Origin: Roseovarius sp. TE539
GTDB lineage: Bacteria > Pseudomonadota > Alphaproteobacteria > Rhodobacterales > Rhodobacteraceae
Assembly (NCBI RefSeq): GCF_003298505.1
Contig: NZ_QNGB01000023.1
Coordinates: 1 to 55,571, forward strand
Reading direction: 5' to 3'
DNA: 55,571 bases
The number at the start of each line of letters is the position of its first letter. Position 1 is the first letter of the stretch. This document shows, one piece after another, positions 44,193 through 53,026 of the stretch. Both the position numbers and the translations under genes were made by a program. The notes under the pieces are model-generated. The model saw nothing but the letters and a program-made list of their open reading frames with translations. It was not told the DNA's origin and searched no databases.

Positions 44193-45482
44193 TCAGAAGA
44201 AAAGTCGTGGCAGCGCCAGAGCGAGCGTCGGCACGAGTCCGATCAGCAACAGCCGCCCCAGGTCCGCCAAGACGAAGGGCAGAATGCCGCGGATAATGGT
44301 TCCCAGAGGCACTTCGGGAACCACGGATTTCAGGATGAAGAGATTGATGCCGATCGGCGGCGTGATCAGCCCAAGCTCGACCAGCATGACCACCATGACG
44401 CCGAACCAGACCGGGTCGTAGCCAAGGCCGACGACGATCGGAAAGAACATCGGAAGCGTGAGCAGCATCATGGCGAGGCTGTCGAGCAGGCACCCCAGCA
44501 GGATGTAGATCAAGCAGATTACCAGCATGACCATCGCGGGGCTGAAGCCGCTATCCTGCACGAAGGACAGGACGCCGTGATGCGCACCGGAATAGTTGAC
44601 GAATTCCGCGAACACCTTTGCGCCGATGATCAGGGCGAATAGCACGGCGGTGGTTTCGGCCGACTCGACGAGGATGCGCAGGAACTCGCGCCACGGCATC
44701 CGGCGGATGATCGCGAAGACGAGCGCGCCCGAAGCCCCGATCCCGGCGGCTTCCGTCGCCGTGAAGAGGCCCGCGTAGATGCCGCCCAGCACGACGGCGA
44801 ACAGAACCGCAACCGACCATGTCTTGCGCAGCGTGGCGCGGCGCTCCGCGCGGCTGGCGCGCTCAACATCCGGGGCCGCGTCGGGGTGGCGGTAGAGGGT
44901 GTAACGCACCGCGAGGCTGTAGCCGACGATGCCCACGAGGCCGGGGATGACGCCAGCGGCGAAGAGCTCGCCGATGCTGGTTTCGGTGGAGATGCCGTAG
45001 ACCACCATGATGATCGACGGCGGGATCAGGATGCCCAGCGTGCCGCCCGCGGCGACCGTTGCGGTCGCGAGCCGGTCGGAATAGCCGAATTCGCGCATTG
45101 ACGGTATCGCGACCTTGCCCATCGTCACGGCGGTGGCGACGGACGAGCCGCAGACGGCGGCAAACCCCCCGCAGGACAGGATGGTGGCGACGCCGAGTCC
45201 TCCCTTGAGGTGACCGACATAGGCCTGCGCAGTGCGGTAGAGTTCCTTCGCGATGCCTGCGCCGGCGATCAGGTTGCCCATCAAGATGAACAGCGGGATG
45301 ACAGCGAGATTATAGCTCAGAGTCGAGCTGACCGCGGACATGCCGATCATCGAGAGGGCCGGCTTCACGCCTACGAGCAAGGCATAACCGACCGCGCCGG
45401 CCAGCCCAAGGGACAGGGCGATGGGCACGCGCAAGAAGATCAGCGCGAAAGCCGCAAGAAAGCCGAGCGTCGCGCTCAACAT
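44193..45482 (-). CDS. dctM: TRAP transporter large permease (DctM type)
   Basis: A 429-residue integral membrane protein with about twelve hydrophobic helices and the TRAP large-subunit motifs (LILMGNLIAGAGIAKELYRTAQ; ILIPPSIIMVVYG; GLITPPIGINLFILK). It forms the sodium-driven channel with the small DctQ subunit. Its ATG shares one base with the dctQ stop (TAATG), so the two are translationally coupled. Confidence 0.93.
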   Translation of the reverse strand: MLSATLGFLAAFALIFLRVPIALSLGLAGAVGYALLVGVKPALSMIGMSAVSSTLSYNLAVIPLFILMGNLIAGAGIAKELYRTAQAYVGHLKGGLGVATILSCGGFAAVCGSSVATAVTMGKVAIPSMREFGYSDRLATATVAAGGTLGILIPPSIIMVVYGISTETSIGELFAAGVIPGLVGIVGYSLAVRYTLYRHPDAAPDVERASRAERRATLRKTWSVAVLFAVVLGGIYAGLFTATEAAGIGASGALVFAIIRRMPWREFLRILVESAETTAVLFALIIGAKVFAEFVNYSGAHHGVLSFVQDSGFSPAMVMLVICLIYILLGCLLDSLAMMLLTLPMFFPIVVGLGYDPVWFGVMVVMLVELGLITPPIGINLFILKSVVPEVPLGTIIRGILPFVLADLGRLLLIGLVPTLALALPRLFF

Positions 45483-46003
45483 TATTCGATCCCCTTGGAA
45501 GGCGTGCCCGTCAGCTCGGGCAGGCGACGCGGAATAACGATGATGAGGGCGACGCGCAGGGCATAAACGATCGCAGTGACGCCGGAAAGAACAGACATGC
45601 CGTAGTAGACCCGGCCCAGCTGTATCCGCAGGTAGGGCGTGACGTCGCCGTATCCCGTGATGCGGTCACCGAGCAGCCAGAGGCGCCAGGCAAGCACGCC
45701 GAAAGCAGCGACACCGATCAGGGCGGCGAGGAGCCGTTGCAGCCACTTGGCACGCGGCCCCATGATACCGTCGAGAAGGTCGACGGAAATGTGGGTATCG
45801 CGCCACGCGACGCGCGGGTAGAGCAGAAAGGTGATTGCGACCAGCGCCAGTTCCGTGAGCTCCGTCGCGCCCGGAACGGGCGCGTTCAGGAAATTTCGTC
45901 CGACGACGTCCGCGAGCGTGAGAAGCGCGGTCGCGAGAAGCAGAACGCCCGACACCAGTCCGGCCAAGGTGCCCGCGTATCGTGCGATTTTCGGCATCTC
46001 CAT
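45482..46003 (-). CDS. dctQ: TRAP transporter small permease (DctQ type)
   Basis: A 173-residue membrane protein with four helices and the family motif NAPVPGATELTELALVAITFLLYPRVAWRDTHISVDLLDG. It supports the large permease in substrate handover. It starts 7 bp after the stop of the TetR gene, placing the regulator inside the transport-catabolic operon. Confidence 0.9.
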   Translation of the reverse strand: MEMPKIARYAGTLAGLVSGVLLLATALLTLADVVGRNFLNAPVPGATELTELALVAITFLLYPRVAWRDTHISVDLLDGIMGPRAKWLQRLLAALIGVAAFGVLAWRLWLLGDRITGYGDVTPYLRIQLGRVYYGMSVLSGVTAIVYALRVALIIVIPRRLPELTGTPSKGIE

Positions 46004-46010
46004 CGGCTTC

Positions 46011-46733
46011 CTATCTGTCGGCGTCTGCCGCGCCGAGCATCAGCATGGTCGAGCGTGTGATGTTCGAGGCGATTTCATGGGGCTGAAGGCGCCCGCCTTC
46101 GCGATACCAGAAGGCCATCCAGGTCACCGAGCCGCCAAGAGTGAGGGCGCTGAGAAGCGGGTCGTCGCTCTTGAAGGCCTCCTCGTCGCGGCCCCGTTCG
46201 ATGAAATCGGCGATCATAGAGAAGAATTGGCGGCGCTTTTCGTTCGCGCGGATGGCCTCGTCGGCGGGCAGGCTCTTCTCCTCGCGCGTGTAGACCGCGA
46301 TGTATTTCTGGTATTTGAGCACCGAAGAAACGTAGCGCTCCACCACCAGCGCAAGCGTGGTGCGGGTATCGAGGCGCAGGTTCAGTGCGCCCTCGACGGC
46401 CTCATGCACGTGGGCAACGCCGCGGATGCAGATCTCGACCAGCAGTTCGGGCTTCGATGAGAAGTTAGAGTATATGAATGCCTTGGAGAAACCCATTTGC
46501 TCGGCAACCGCATCGAGTGTCGTGTTGGCGTAGCCGTGCTCGTAGAATAGGTCGGCGGCGGTATCGACGATGCGATCGCGTTTCAGCTGGGCGACTTCAT
46601 CGCGAAATTTCAAAGGTTTTTCTTTGGGCACGGCAACGGGCTCCTTTGAGGAAGTGGCCCCGTTGTTATGCCCGTTCGCCTTTGTCCGCGAAAGCATGGC
46701 CCGGTTCGCGTTATCCACCCGTTCCGAGGTCAT
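46011..46733 (-). CDS. TetR/AcrR family regulator of the catabolic operon
   Basis: A 240-residue regulator with an unusual hydrophilic N-terminal arm (1-45), then a TetR helix-turn-helix at about 52-98 (RDRIVDTAADLFYEHGYANTTLDAVAEQMGFSKAFIYSNF), and a ligand-binding domain of the type found in fatty-acid or acyl-CoA sensors. It is embedded between maoC and dctQ genes with a 4-bp overlap upstream. Palindromic AT-rich sites before the operon (50267-50294) are its likely operators. Confidence 0.87.
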   Translation of the reverse strand: MTSERVDNANRAMLSRTKANGHNNGATSSKEPVAVPKEKPLKFRDEVAQLKRDRIVDTAADLFYEHGYANTTLDAVAEQMGFSKAFIYSNFSSKPELLVEICIRGVAHVHEAVEGALNLRLDTRTTLALVVERYVSSVLKYQKYIAVYTREEKSLPADEAIRANEKRRQFFSMIADFIERGRDEEAFKSDDPLLSALTLGGSVTWMAFWYREGGRLQPHEIASNITRSTMLMLGAADADR

Positions 46734-47263
46734 AGCGACATGATGTCCCTTAGTTCGCGCATGTAGAGCAGACCGCTGTTCACGTCGGTCACGATAACTT
46801 CGTGCCGCACGTAGCGGCGCCCGCGCTTTTCGTATTTGTCCACGGCCTTGGCCGAGATGGTGACGGTCGTGCCGACCGGGATGGGTTCGAGCAGTTCGGT
46901 CTCGTGCATGGTGTGGACCGAGCCGATCGCGAAGGGCTTGGTGTGGTCGAACTGCACGGACAGCACGAAGTGGCTGACCATCATCGGGGGCACAATCGCG
47001 CCGCCGAAGGGGCTTTCACCCTCGATGCGCCAGCTGTTCATCTTCCAGCCTTCATACCAGGGCGTGTAATCTTCGACCGCGTCGGCGTAGAGGATGACCA
47101 GCTCCGGCGTGATGGTGAGGTCGCGCGACAGCACGTCGCCCACCTCCACCATGTCCCAGTAGGTCTGGCAGTCTTCCTTCAGGCTTTCGATGAATTCCCG
47201 GGTCTGGCGGACCTGGACCTCGGTCATCGGGCGCAGGCTATCAGTGGCGATGGACTTGTTCAT
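46730..47263 (-). CDS. MaoC-like hotdog protein with half of the hydratase motif
   Basis: A 177-residue single-hotdog protein of the MaoC/FAS1-like dehydratase type. The usual motif is D-x-N-P-x-H. Here the corresponding segment is EDYTPWY: Asp65 is kept but Asn becomes Thr67 and His becomes Tyr70. The rest is well conserved (GAIVPPMMVSHFVL; GSVHTMHETELLEPIPVG). It probably pairs with the MaoC protein encoded 10 bp upstream, which has the His but not the Asp. The ATG at 47263 has GAGGAG before it. Confidence 0.8.
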   Translation of the reverse strand: MNKSIATDSLRPMTEVQVRQTREFIESLKEDCQTYWDMVEVGDVLSRDLTITPELVILYADAVEDYTPWYEGWKMNSWRIEGESPFGGAIVPPMMVSHFVLSVQFDHTKPFAIGSVHTMHETELLEPIPVGTTVTISAKAVDKYEKRGRRYVRHEVIVTDVNSGLLYMRELRDIMSL

Positions 47264-47273
47264 TTCGTTCTCC

Positions 47274-47741
47274 TCACGGGCCCACTGTGGCTTCGACGGT
47301 TCCGATGGACTTGAGCTGGCCCGCGTCGTTCTTGACCCAGACCTCGAGCGTGAACCGACAACCATCGCCATCGGGCTCCTTCGCGGTCACGCACCCGCCG
47401 GTCTCGATAATCTCGTTGGCGAGGATCGAGGCGACGTATTTGCAATTGAACCTGGCGCCCTTGAACATCGCAGCGCCAAGGTAGTTGACGCACATCTCGG
47501 CGATGTAGGCCGAGCTCATCTCGCCGGTCTGGATCGGCGCATCGAGGCCGGTTTCGTCGGCATAGACCGGGTCCCAGTGGTTCGGGTTGAACCGTCCCCA
47601 GAGGCGTGACCCCATCAGCTGGATCGCCGCTTTCTTCTTCACGCCGATCAGCTCGAAGCCGACGGGCGTGTCCGGCGTGATGCAGTAGGCCTCTTCGGCC
47701 GTCATCTGGTCGTTCATCTGGTTGTCCATTCGTTTCAGCAT
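47274..47741 (-). CDS. MaoC-like hotdog protein with the other half of the hydratase motif
   Basis: A 155-residue single-hotdog protein. The motif reads RFNPNHWD: Asn52, Pro53 and His55 are present but the catalytic Asp position is Arg50. The TGEMSSAYIAEM segment matches the MaoC acyl-binding helix. Together with the downstream MaoC it would make a complete active site, recalling heteromeric hydratases such as ChsH1-ChsH2 in mycobacterial steroid catabolism. Its start overlaps the SDR stop by 7 bp. Confidence 0.8.
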   Translation of the reverse strand: MLKRMDNQMNDQMTAEEAYCITPDTPVGFELIGVKKKAAIQLMGSRLWGRFNPNHWDPVYADETGLDAPIQTGEMSSAYIAEMCVNYLGAAMFKGARFNCKYVASILANEIIETGGCVTAKEPDGDGCRFTLEVWVKNDAGQLKSIGTVEATVGP

Positions 47742-48484
47742 TTCGGCCCCCCGGTGACGTAGAGGATCTGGCCCGACACGAAATCCGAGTGCGGGTCGGT
47801 GAAGAAGGAAATCGCGTGCGCGATGTCGTCTGGCGTTCCGACGCGGCCGACGGGGATGCTCTTCAAGGCGTCCTCCGTCATGACGTCCACGCCTTCGCCG
47901 GTGCGGCCTGACATTTCGTCGATCATGTTGGTCAGGGTCAGGCCGGGCGCGACCGCGTTCACGGTGATCCCGAACCGGCCCAGCTCGATCGCCAGCGACT
48001 TAGTTAGGCCGTGCAGCCCGGACTTGGCAGCGCTGTAGGCCGAAAGACCGGTTGCGCCGAGTGCCCCAGTGCTGGTGATGTTCACGATGCGGCCGTGTCC
48101 TTCGGAGCGCATGCCCATCTGCACGGCCTGGGCCATGTTGAACGCGCCTGCGAGGTTCACATCGAGGACCGACTTCCACGTCTCGGACGAAGTCTTTCGC
48201 AGCGTGCCCTCGCGCAGCAGGCCGGCGTTGTTCACGAGCACGGTCGGTTTCCCAAGGCGCTCGGTGACCTCGGCAACGGCACGCGCGGCCGCTTCAGGGT
48301 TCGATACGTCGGCCGCGACGGCGACCGCCTTGCGACCGCAAGACTCTATGTTCGCGACAGTCTGTTCACAGGCCTCAATCGTCAGGTCGAGCACCGCGAC
48401 GTCGTTGCCGTCATCAGCCAGTCGGAGGGCAGTCGTCGCGCCGATCCCGCGGGCAGCGCCTGTGACGAGGGCGATCCGGCTCAT
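47735..48484 (-). CDS. SDR family oxidoreductase (FabG-like)
   Basis: A 249-residue classical short-chain dehydrogenase with TGAARGIG (8-15), NNAG (85-88) and the catalytic Tyr150 and Lys154 in SAYSAAKSG. Asp at the end of the second strand (VLDL) predicts preference for NAD(H). A hydroxyacyl-CoA or alcohol dehydrogenase step in the island's pathway is likely. It overlaps the ligase by 4 bp. Confidence 0.88.
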   Translation of the reverse strand: MSRIALVTGAARGIGATTALRLADDGNDVAVLDLTIEACEQTVANIESCGRKAVAVAADVSNPEAAARAVAEVTERLGKPTVLVNNAGLLREGTLRKTSSETWKSVLDVNLAGAFNMAQAVQMGMRSEGHGRIVNITSTGALGATGLSAYSAAKSGLHGLTKSLAIELGRFGITVNAVAPGLTLTNMIDEMSGRTGEGVDVMTEDALKSIPVGRVGTPDDIAHAISFFTDPHSDFVSGQILYVTGGPKC

Positions 48485-50172
48485 GGGTCGATCTCCAGTT
48501 CGCGGATTGCGCGGTCGGACAGCAGGAACTTGCGGGCCCGCCCCGAGGGCGTGACCGGGAGGTCCGCCTGGTCGATGAACAGAACGTGCTTGGGCACCTT
48601 GAACCGGGCGAGCGAATTCTTGCAGCGTTCGACCAAGTCGTCCTCGGTGACCGCGGCGCCGCTTCGCGCGACAATGTAGGCTACGCCGACCTCGCCCATG
48701 CGGGCATCAGGCACCGGAACCACGTGGGCCTGCATCACGTCCGGATGCGCGGTCAGCACGTCCTCGATTTCGGTCGGCATCACCTGTTCGCCGCCGCACC
48801 GGTAGCTTTCCTTGAGCCGGCCATCGAGCACGAGATAGTCGTCTTCGACAAGATGCCCGAGGTCTCTGGTATGGATCCAGCCATCCTCGGCGTAGAGTTC
48901 TTCGGTCTCCTTGGGCTTGTTGTAGTAGCCTTGGGTTACACACAAGCCGCGCGCCTGGAGTTCGCCGGTCTCGCCGTCGGGCAAAACGGCGCCAGTCTGC
49001 GGGTCGACAACGCGGTAGAGGACCAGCTTGCCGCGCAGGTCCTCGCTTCCCGCCGGTCCCGCGTCGCGCATGCGTCCGTTCGTCTCGCGCAATTTATCGT
49101 CGGGGTCGCCGACGCGTGTCAGCGCCATCGTTGCAGTGACCTCGCTCATCCCGTAGCCGGTAGTCAGCTCCACGTCGCCGAAATGGGTGCGGATCTCGTC
49201 CCAGATGCCCTTCGGCGCGCGCTGCCCGGAGCTGATGACCGCCACCAGGTCAGGCATCTCGGTTGGGTTGGCCTTCAGATGCTCGAAGATCGCGAGCGTC
49301 ATGGTCGGGACCAGCAGCACGTCGTGCGCCTTGTGCTCGACGATGGCGCTAACGGTCTCGGCCGGGTGGAACGCGGTCTGCGGAATGATTGCGCCGCCGA
49401 CCCAGGGGGCGGTGAGCATGCCTTCGACGTAGCCGTAGACGTGATACATCGGCAGCGAGAAGGTCACGCGCCAGCCATCATCGAAGCCACGCGTCAGCGC
49501 ACTGGTGAACGAGGCCCGCGCCAGCATGTCATGCGTCATCATCACGCCCTTGGGCTGCCCGGTCGTCCCGGACGTGTAGATGATGTCGGAGACTCGCTCG
49601 GCTTCGGAGGTCACTGTGGCTGGCGCGTCGCCGTCAACATCGGCGAGTGTCCGCACACCGTCGCGGGCTGCGCCGGTGTCCGGGCGCACGACGACATGGG
49701 ACAATCGAGGCAGCGCGTCGCCGCCACCGGCGCTTTCCCAGCCGGGCGCAATGTCGTCAAGCATGCCGAGGTAATCGAGGTCGCGAAACCGATCCATTGT
49801 GATCAGCACCTTCGCGTCCGACTGCGCGAGCACGTAGGCGAGCTCGTCGCGCCGGTTGAAGAAGTTTACCGGCACGCAGACCGCGCCCAGGCGCGAGATG
49901 GCATACTTGATCCAGACGAAATCGGGATGGTTCGCCATGAGCAGTGCGACGTGATCGCCCTGCGCCACGCCGAGCGCGGCCAGTCCCCCGGCTACGTGCT
50001 TGGAGCGCTCCGCGACATCCGCGTAGGTGTAAATGGCCGCATCGGTGATGATGAAGGGTCGGTCGGGGGCCTCGGCCGCCGCCTCGTCGAGGATCTCGTG
50101 CAACATCCGCGGCCGCCACACGGGGTGACGCTTCAGAACATCTGCATGACGGTCCCTGAACGTGCGGGCCAT
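48481..50172 (-). CDS. Class I adenylate-forming enzyme (acyl-CoA ligase-like)
   Basis: A 563-residue ANL-superfamily protein, first gene of the operon. The P-loop YTSGTTGQPKG (199-209), TTGYGMSE and the hinge DGRLKESYRCGG are normal, so acyl-adenylate formation and CoA transfer are expected. The C-terminal motif is PSGRARK, with Arg545 where nearly all members have the catalytic Lys of SGK; Lys548 three residues on might compensate. ATG 50172 has GGGGAGGA. Confidence 0.85.
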   Translation of the reverse strand: MARTFRDRHADVLKRHPVWRPRMLHEILDEAAAEAPDRPFIITDAAIYTYADVAERSKHVAGGLAALGVAQGDHVALLMANHPDFVWIKYAISRLGAVCVPVNFFNRRDELAYVLAQSDAKVLITMDRFRDLDYLGMLDDIAPGWESAGGGDALPRLSHVVVRPDTGAARDGVRTLADVDGDAPATVTSEAERVSDIIYTSGTTGQPKGVMMTHDMLARASFTSALTRGFDDGWRVTFSLPMYHVYGYVEGMLTAPWVGGAIIPQTAFHPAETVSAIVEHKAHDVLLVPTMTLAIFEHLKANPTEMPDLVAVISSGQRAPKGIWDEIRTHFGDVELTTGYGMSEVTATMALTRVGDPDDKLRETNGRMRDAGPAGSEDLRGKLVLYRVVDPQTGAVLPDGETGELQARGLCVTQGYYNKPKETEELYAEDGWIHTRDLGHLVEDDYLVLDGRLKESYRCGGEQVMPTEIEDVLTAHPDVMQAHVVPVPDARMGEVGVAYIVARSGAAVTEDDLVERCKNSLARFKVPKHVLFIDQADLPVTPSGRARKFLLSDRAIRELEIDP

Positions 50173-50567
50173 GAAGTCCTCCCCGTATCTTCGCGGTGAG
50201 CGATCTGTCGCAACTCCCTCCCGGAGCGTGAAGTCGGGCGCTTACCGTGAGAGAGATACTTACACGTATATTTTAATATATCAAGTATGCATACCGCCGG
50301 CGCGTCATTGCCACTTGTCGCATTAAGACCTTTTCCATCCCGAAATCCAATATTTGGAAATATTTTTAGTATCTTTTAGAGTGACGCGTGAGGGCTTCGG
50401 AGCTGGCTCGCGCTCTATGGCGGCAGCAAGGGTCAGTTCGGGTTTTAGGAGAAATACGTATTAGTATACTACAAAACTTGACAGTTACTCAGCCCATGTG
50501 TCAGCTTCTGGCAGCATCGTGGCCAAGGCACGCGCCGCCCCGCGCCGCGCCAAGTGGAGGAGTGCGC
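50173..50567. other. Divergent regulatory region of the catabolic island
   Basis: 395 bp between the ligase and monooxygenase starts, clearly more AT-rich than the genes. No gene is supported. It holds two perfect palindromes (50267-50294), CCAA-tat-TTGG near 50347, and a second cluster of ATACGTATTAGTATAC-like sequence at about 50452-50468 ahead of the monooxygenase. Both promoters are probably here. Confidence 0.55.
50267..50294. promoter_or_regulatory. Candidate TetR operators
   Basis: Two adjacent perfect inverted repeats: TATATT-TT-AATATA (50267-50280) and GTATGCATAC (50285-50294). They lie about 95-120 bp upstream of the ligase start, in the promoter region shared with the monooxygenase. 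Confidence 0.45.
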
Positions 50568-52238
50568 ATGGCAAGCCAGCCAGAATTCGACGCGATCGTC
50601 ATCGGGGCCGGGATCAGTGGTCTCTACATGCTCTATCGCCTGCGCCAGATGGGCATGACCGTTCGCGGGGTCGAGGCTTCGGACCAGGTCGGGGGGGTCT
50701 GGAACTGGAATCGCTACCCTGGGGCCCGGGTCGATTCCGAATCCGAGACCTACGCCTATTTTTTCTCGCGCGAGCTGCTCGAGAATTTCGACTGGTCGGA
50801 ACGCTTCGCCGCCCAGCCGGAAGTGCTGCGCTACATCAACAAGGCCGCGGACGTGATGGAAGTGCGCCAGGACTACACGTTCAACGCCCGCGTCAGGGCC
50901 GCTACTTGGAATGACGATGCCGCGACCTGGACCGTCTCGTTCGAAGGCGACCGGCCGGACATGACCTGCCGGTTCCTCGTCTCCGCGCTCGGCCCACTTT
51001 CGGCGCCGCAATACCCCAATATTCCCGGGCGTGACACGTTCGAAGGCCTCACGCTTCACACCGGGCTCTGGCCGCGCGACCCCGACGGTTTCGGGCCGGC
51101 CCCGCTCGACTTCGAGGGCAAGCGCGTCGGTGTCATCGGCACCGGGTCGTCCGGCGTGCAGGTGATCCAGGAAATGTCGAAGGTGGCCGGTGATCTGACG
51201 GTGTTCCAGCGGTCGCCCAACTGGTGCACGCCGCTGGGCAACGGGCCGATCACGACCGACGAGATGCAGGAGATCAAGGCAAACTACGACGACATGATCG
51301 GCTTCCTCGACACCACGCTCGCCGGGTTCAGCCATATCTTCCGCGACCAGAACACGTTGGAGGCCGCGCCCGAAGAACGGCGCGCGCTCTGGGAAGAGCT
51401 CTACAAGGGCCCCGGCTTCTCGCTATGGTTGGGTAATTACAAGGATGTGCTCTTCAACAAGGAGGCAAACGATCTCGTCTCCGAGTTTGTCGCCGAAAAG
51501 ATCCGCGAACGCGTGACCAACCCCGAAATCGCCGACAAGCTCATCCCTAGGGATCACGGCTACGGCACCAAACGGGTGCCGCTCGAGACCAAGTATTTCG
51601 AATGCTACAATCAGAACAACGTCCAACTCGTCGACGTGAACGCCGACCCGATCACGAGCATCACTGAAACAGGGATTGAGACCGAGTCCGGGAAGTTTGA
51701 CCTGGACGTCATCATCTTCGCGACAGGCTTCGACGCCATCGTTGGTTCCTGGAACCGCATCGATATCCGGGGGCGCGACGGCATCTCGCTCAAGGACAGC
51801 TTCGATGACGGCATGTCGACCTATCTCGGGATGCAAGTCGCTGATTTCCCAAACTTCTTCATGCTCGTCGGCCCTCAGAATGGGGCGACCTTCTGCAACA
51901 TTCCGCGGTGCTCGGCCTTGATGATCGATTGGCTGGACGGGCTTATGCGCACCGCGCTCGAGCAAGGCACGCAGGTGATCGAACCGACCCCTGAGGCGCA
52001 GGCCGATTACACCCGACTTTGTCAGAAACTTCTCTCGAAGACCCTTATCGGGTCCACCAACTCGTGGTTCACCGGCATCAACACGAACCTTGGCCGCGAG
52101 GGCCGCGACGCGCTTGTCTGGATCGGTGGCAACCCGATGTATCGCGACCTGTGCACGCGCATCCGCGAAAACGGCTATGAAGGTTTTCTGTTCGACGGCG
52201 CGCCTTTGGCGCAGGAGCCCAGAAAGGCCTTCGCATGA
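50568..52238 (+). CDS. Flavin-binding Baeyer-Villiger-type monooxygenase
   Basis: A 556-residue enzyme. First dinucleotide motif GAGISG (13-18), second GTGSSG (191-196), and between them the type I Baeyer-Villiger fingerprint FxGxxxHxxxWP as Phe158, Gly160, His164, Trp168, Pro169. WNWNRYPGARVDSES (45-59) is the usual FAD-binding block. It should use NADPH and O2 to insert oxygen next to a carbonyl. ATG 50568 follows GGAGGAG; the crotonase gene overlaps its end by 4 bp. Confidence 0.92.
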   Translation: MASQPEFDAIVIGAGISGLYMLYRLRQMGMTVRGVEASDQVGGVWNWNRYPGARVDSESETYAYFFSRELLENFDWSERFAAQPEVLRYINKAADVMEVRQDYTFNARVRAATWNDDAATWTVSFEGDRPDMTCRFLVSALGPLSAPQYPNIPGRDTFEGLTLHTGLWPRDPDGFGPAPLDFEGKRVGVIGTGSSGVQVIQEMSKVAGDLTVFQRSPNWCTPLGNGPITTDEMQEIKANYDDMIGFLDTTLAGFSHIFRDQNTLEAAPEERRALWEELYKGPGFSLWLGNYKDVLFNKEANDLVSEFVAEKIRERVTNPEIADKLIPRDHGYGTKRVPLETKYFECYNQNNVQLVDVNADPITSITETGIETESGKFDLDVIIFATGFDAIVGSWNRIDIRGRDGISLKDSFDDGMSTYLGMQVADFPNFFMLVGPQNGATFCNIPRCSALMIDWLDGLMRTALEQGTQVIEPTPEAQADYTRLCQKLLSKTLIGSTNSWFTGINTNLGREGRDALVWIGGNPMYRDLCTRIRENGYEGFLFDGAPLAQEPRKAFA

Positions 52239-53026
52239 GCGATTTCTTCGAACGTTACCACCATATCGAATTCGAACGGCAGGGCCGCATCCTGACCGTC
52301 CAGCTAAACCGGCCCGAGGCGATGAACGCCGCCAACGCCGCGCTTCACACGGAGCTTTCGCACCTCTTTGCTGACCTGGACGACGATGCTGCCAGCGACG
52401 TGATCGTGCTCACTGGAAACGGGCGGGCCTTCAGCACGGGCGGGGACTTGGACTGGATGCAGGACGCCATCGACGAACCTGAGCGTTTCCATGTCACGAT
52501 CCGAGAAGCCAAGCGCATTCTCGTCGGGCAACTCTCGATGGAGAAGCCGATCATCGCGCGGGTAAACGGCCACGCGATGGGGCTCGGCGCGTCTCTCGCG
52601 GTGTCCTGCGACGTCGCGATTGCCGCCGAAAACGCAAAGATCGGTGATCCGCACGTGGCCGTCGGTCTGGTCGCCGCGGACGGCGGCGCATTGCTCTGGC
52701 CGCAGATGACCGGCTACCTGCGCGCACGCGAATACCTTCTGACGGGGGATGCGATCCCGGCTACCAAGGCCGCCGAAATCGGTCTGGTTACAGACGCAGT
52801 GCCCGCCGAAGACCTGGACGCGCGAGTCTACAGCTTGGCCGAACGGCTTGTGACTGGAAAGACCAAGGCGATCCGATGGACCAAGATTGCGATCAATCGC
52901 CCCCTCGTGGCCCTCGCCGCACATCACGCCGATGCGGCGTTTGCCGACGAGATCAGGTCGAACGAAACGATGGAACACGCGGACGCCGTCCGTGCCTTCG
53001 CGTATGGCAAGAATGCAAAGGATTGA
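52235..53026 (+). CDS. Enoyl-CoA hydratase/isomerase family protein
   Basis: A 263-residue crotonase-fold protein. The CoA-binding and oxyanion segments AFSTGGDLDWM (65-75) and NGHAMGLGASLA (111-122) are intact. At the first hydratase Glu position the sequence has His140 (GDPHVAVG) and at the second VAADGG with Asp149, so the standard two-Glu water-addition chemistry is unlikely. Isomerase, lyase or ring-opening activity are alternatives. Coupled to the monooxygenase by a 4-bp overlap. Confidence 0.85.
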   Translation: MSDFFERYHHIEFERQGRILTVQLNRPEAMNAANAALHTELSHLFADLDDDAASDVIVLTGNGRAFSTGGDLDWMQDAIDEPERFHVTIREAKRILVGQLSMEKPIIARVNGHAMGLGASLAVSCDVAIAAENAKIGDPHVAVGLVAADGGALLWPQMTGYLRAREYLLTGDAIPATKAAEIGLVTDAVPAEDLDARVYSLAERLVTGKTKAIRWTKIAINRPLVALAAHHADAAFADEIRSNETMEHADAVRAFAYGKNAKD

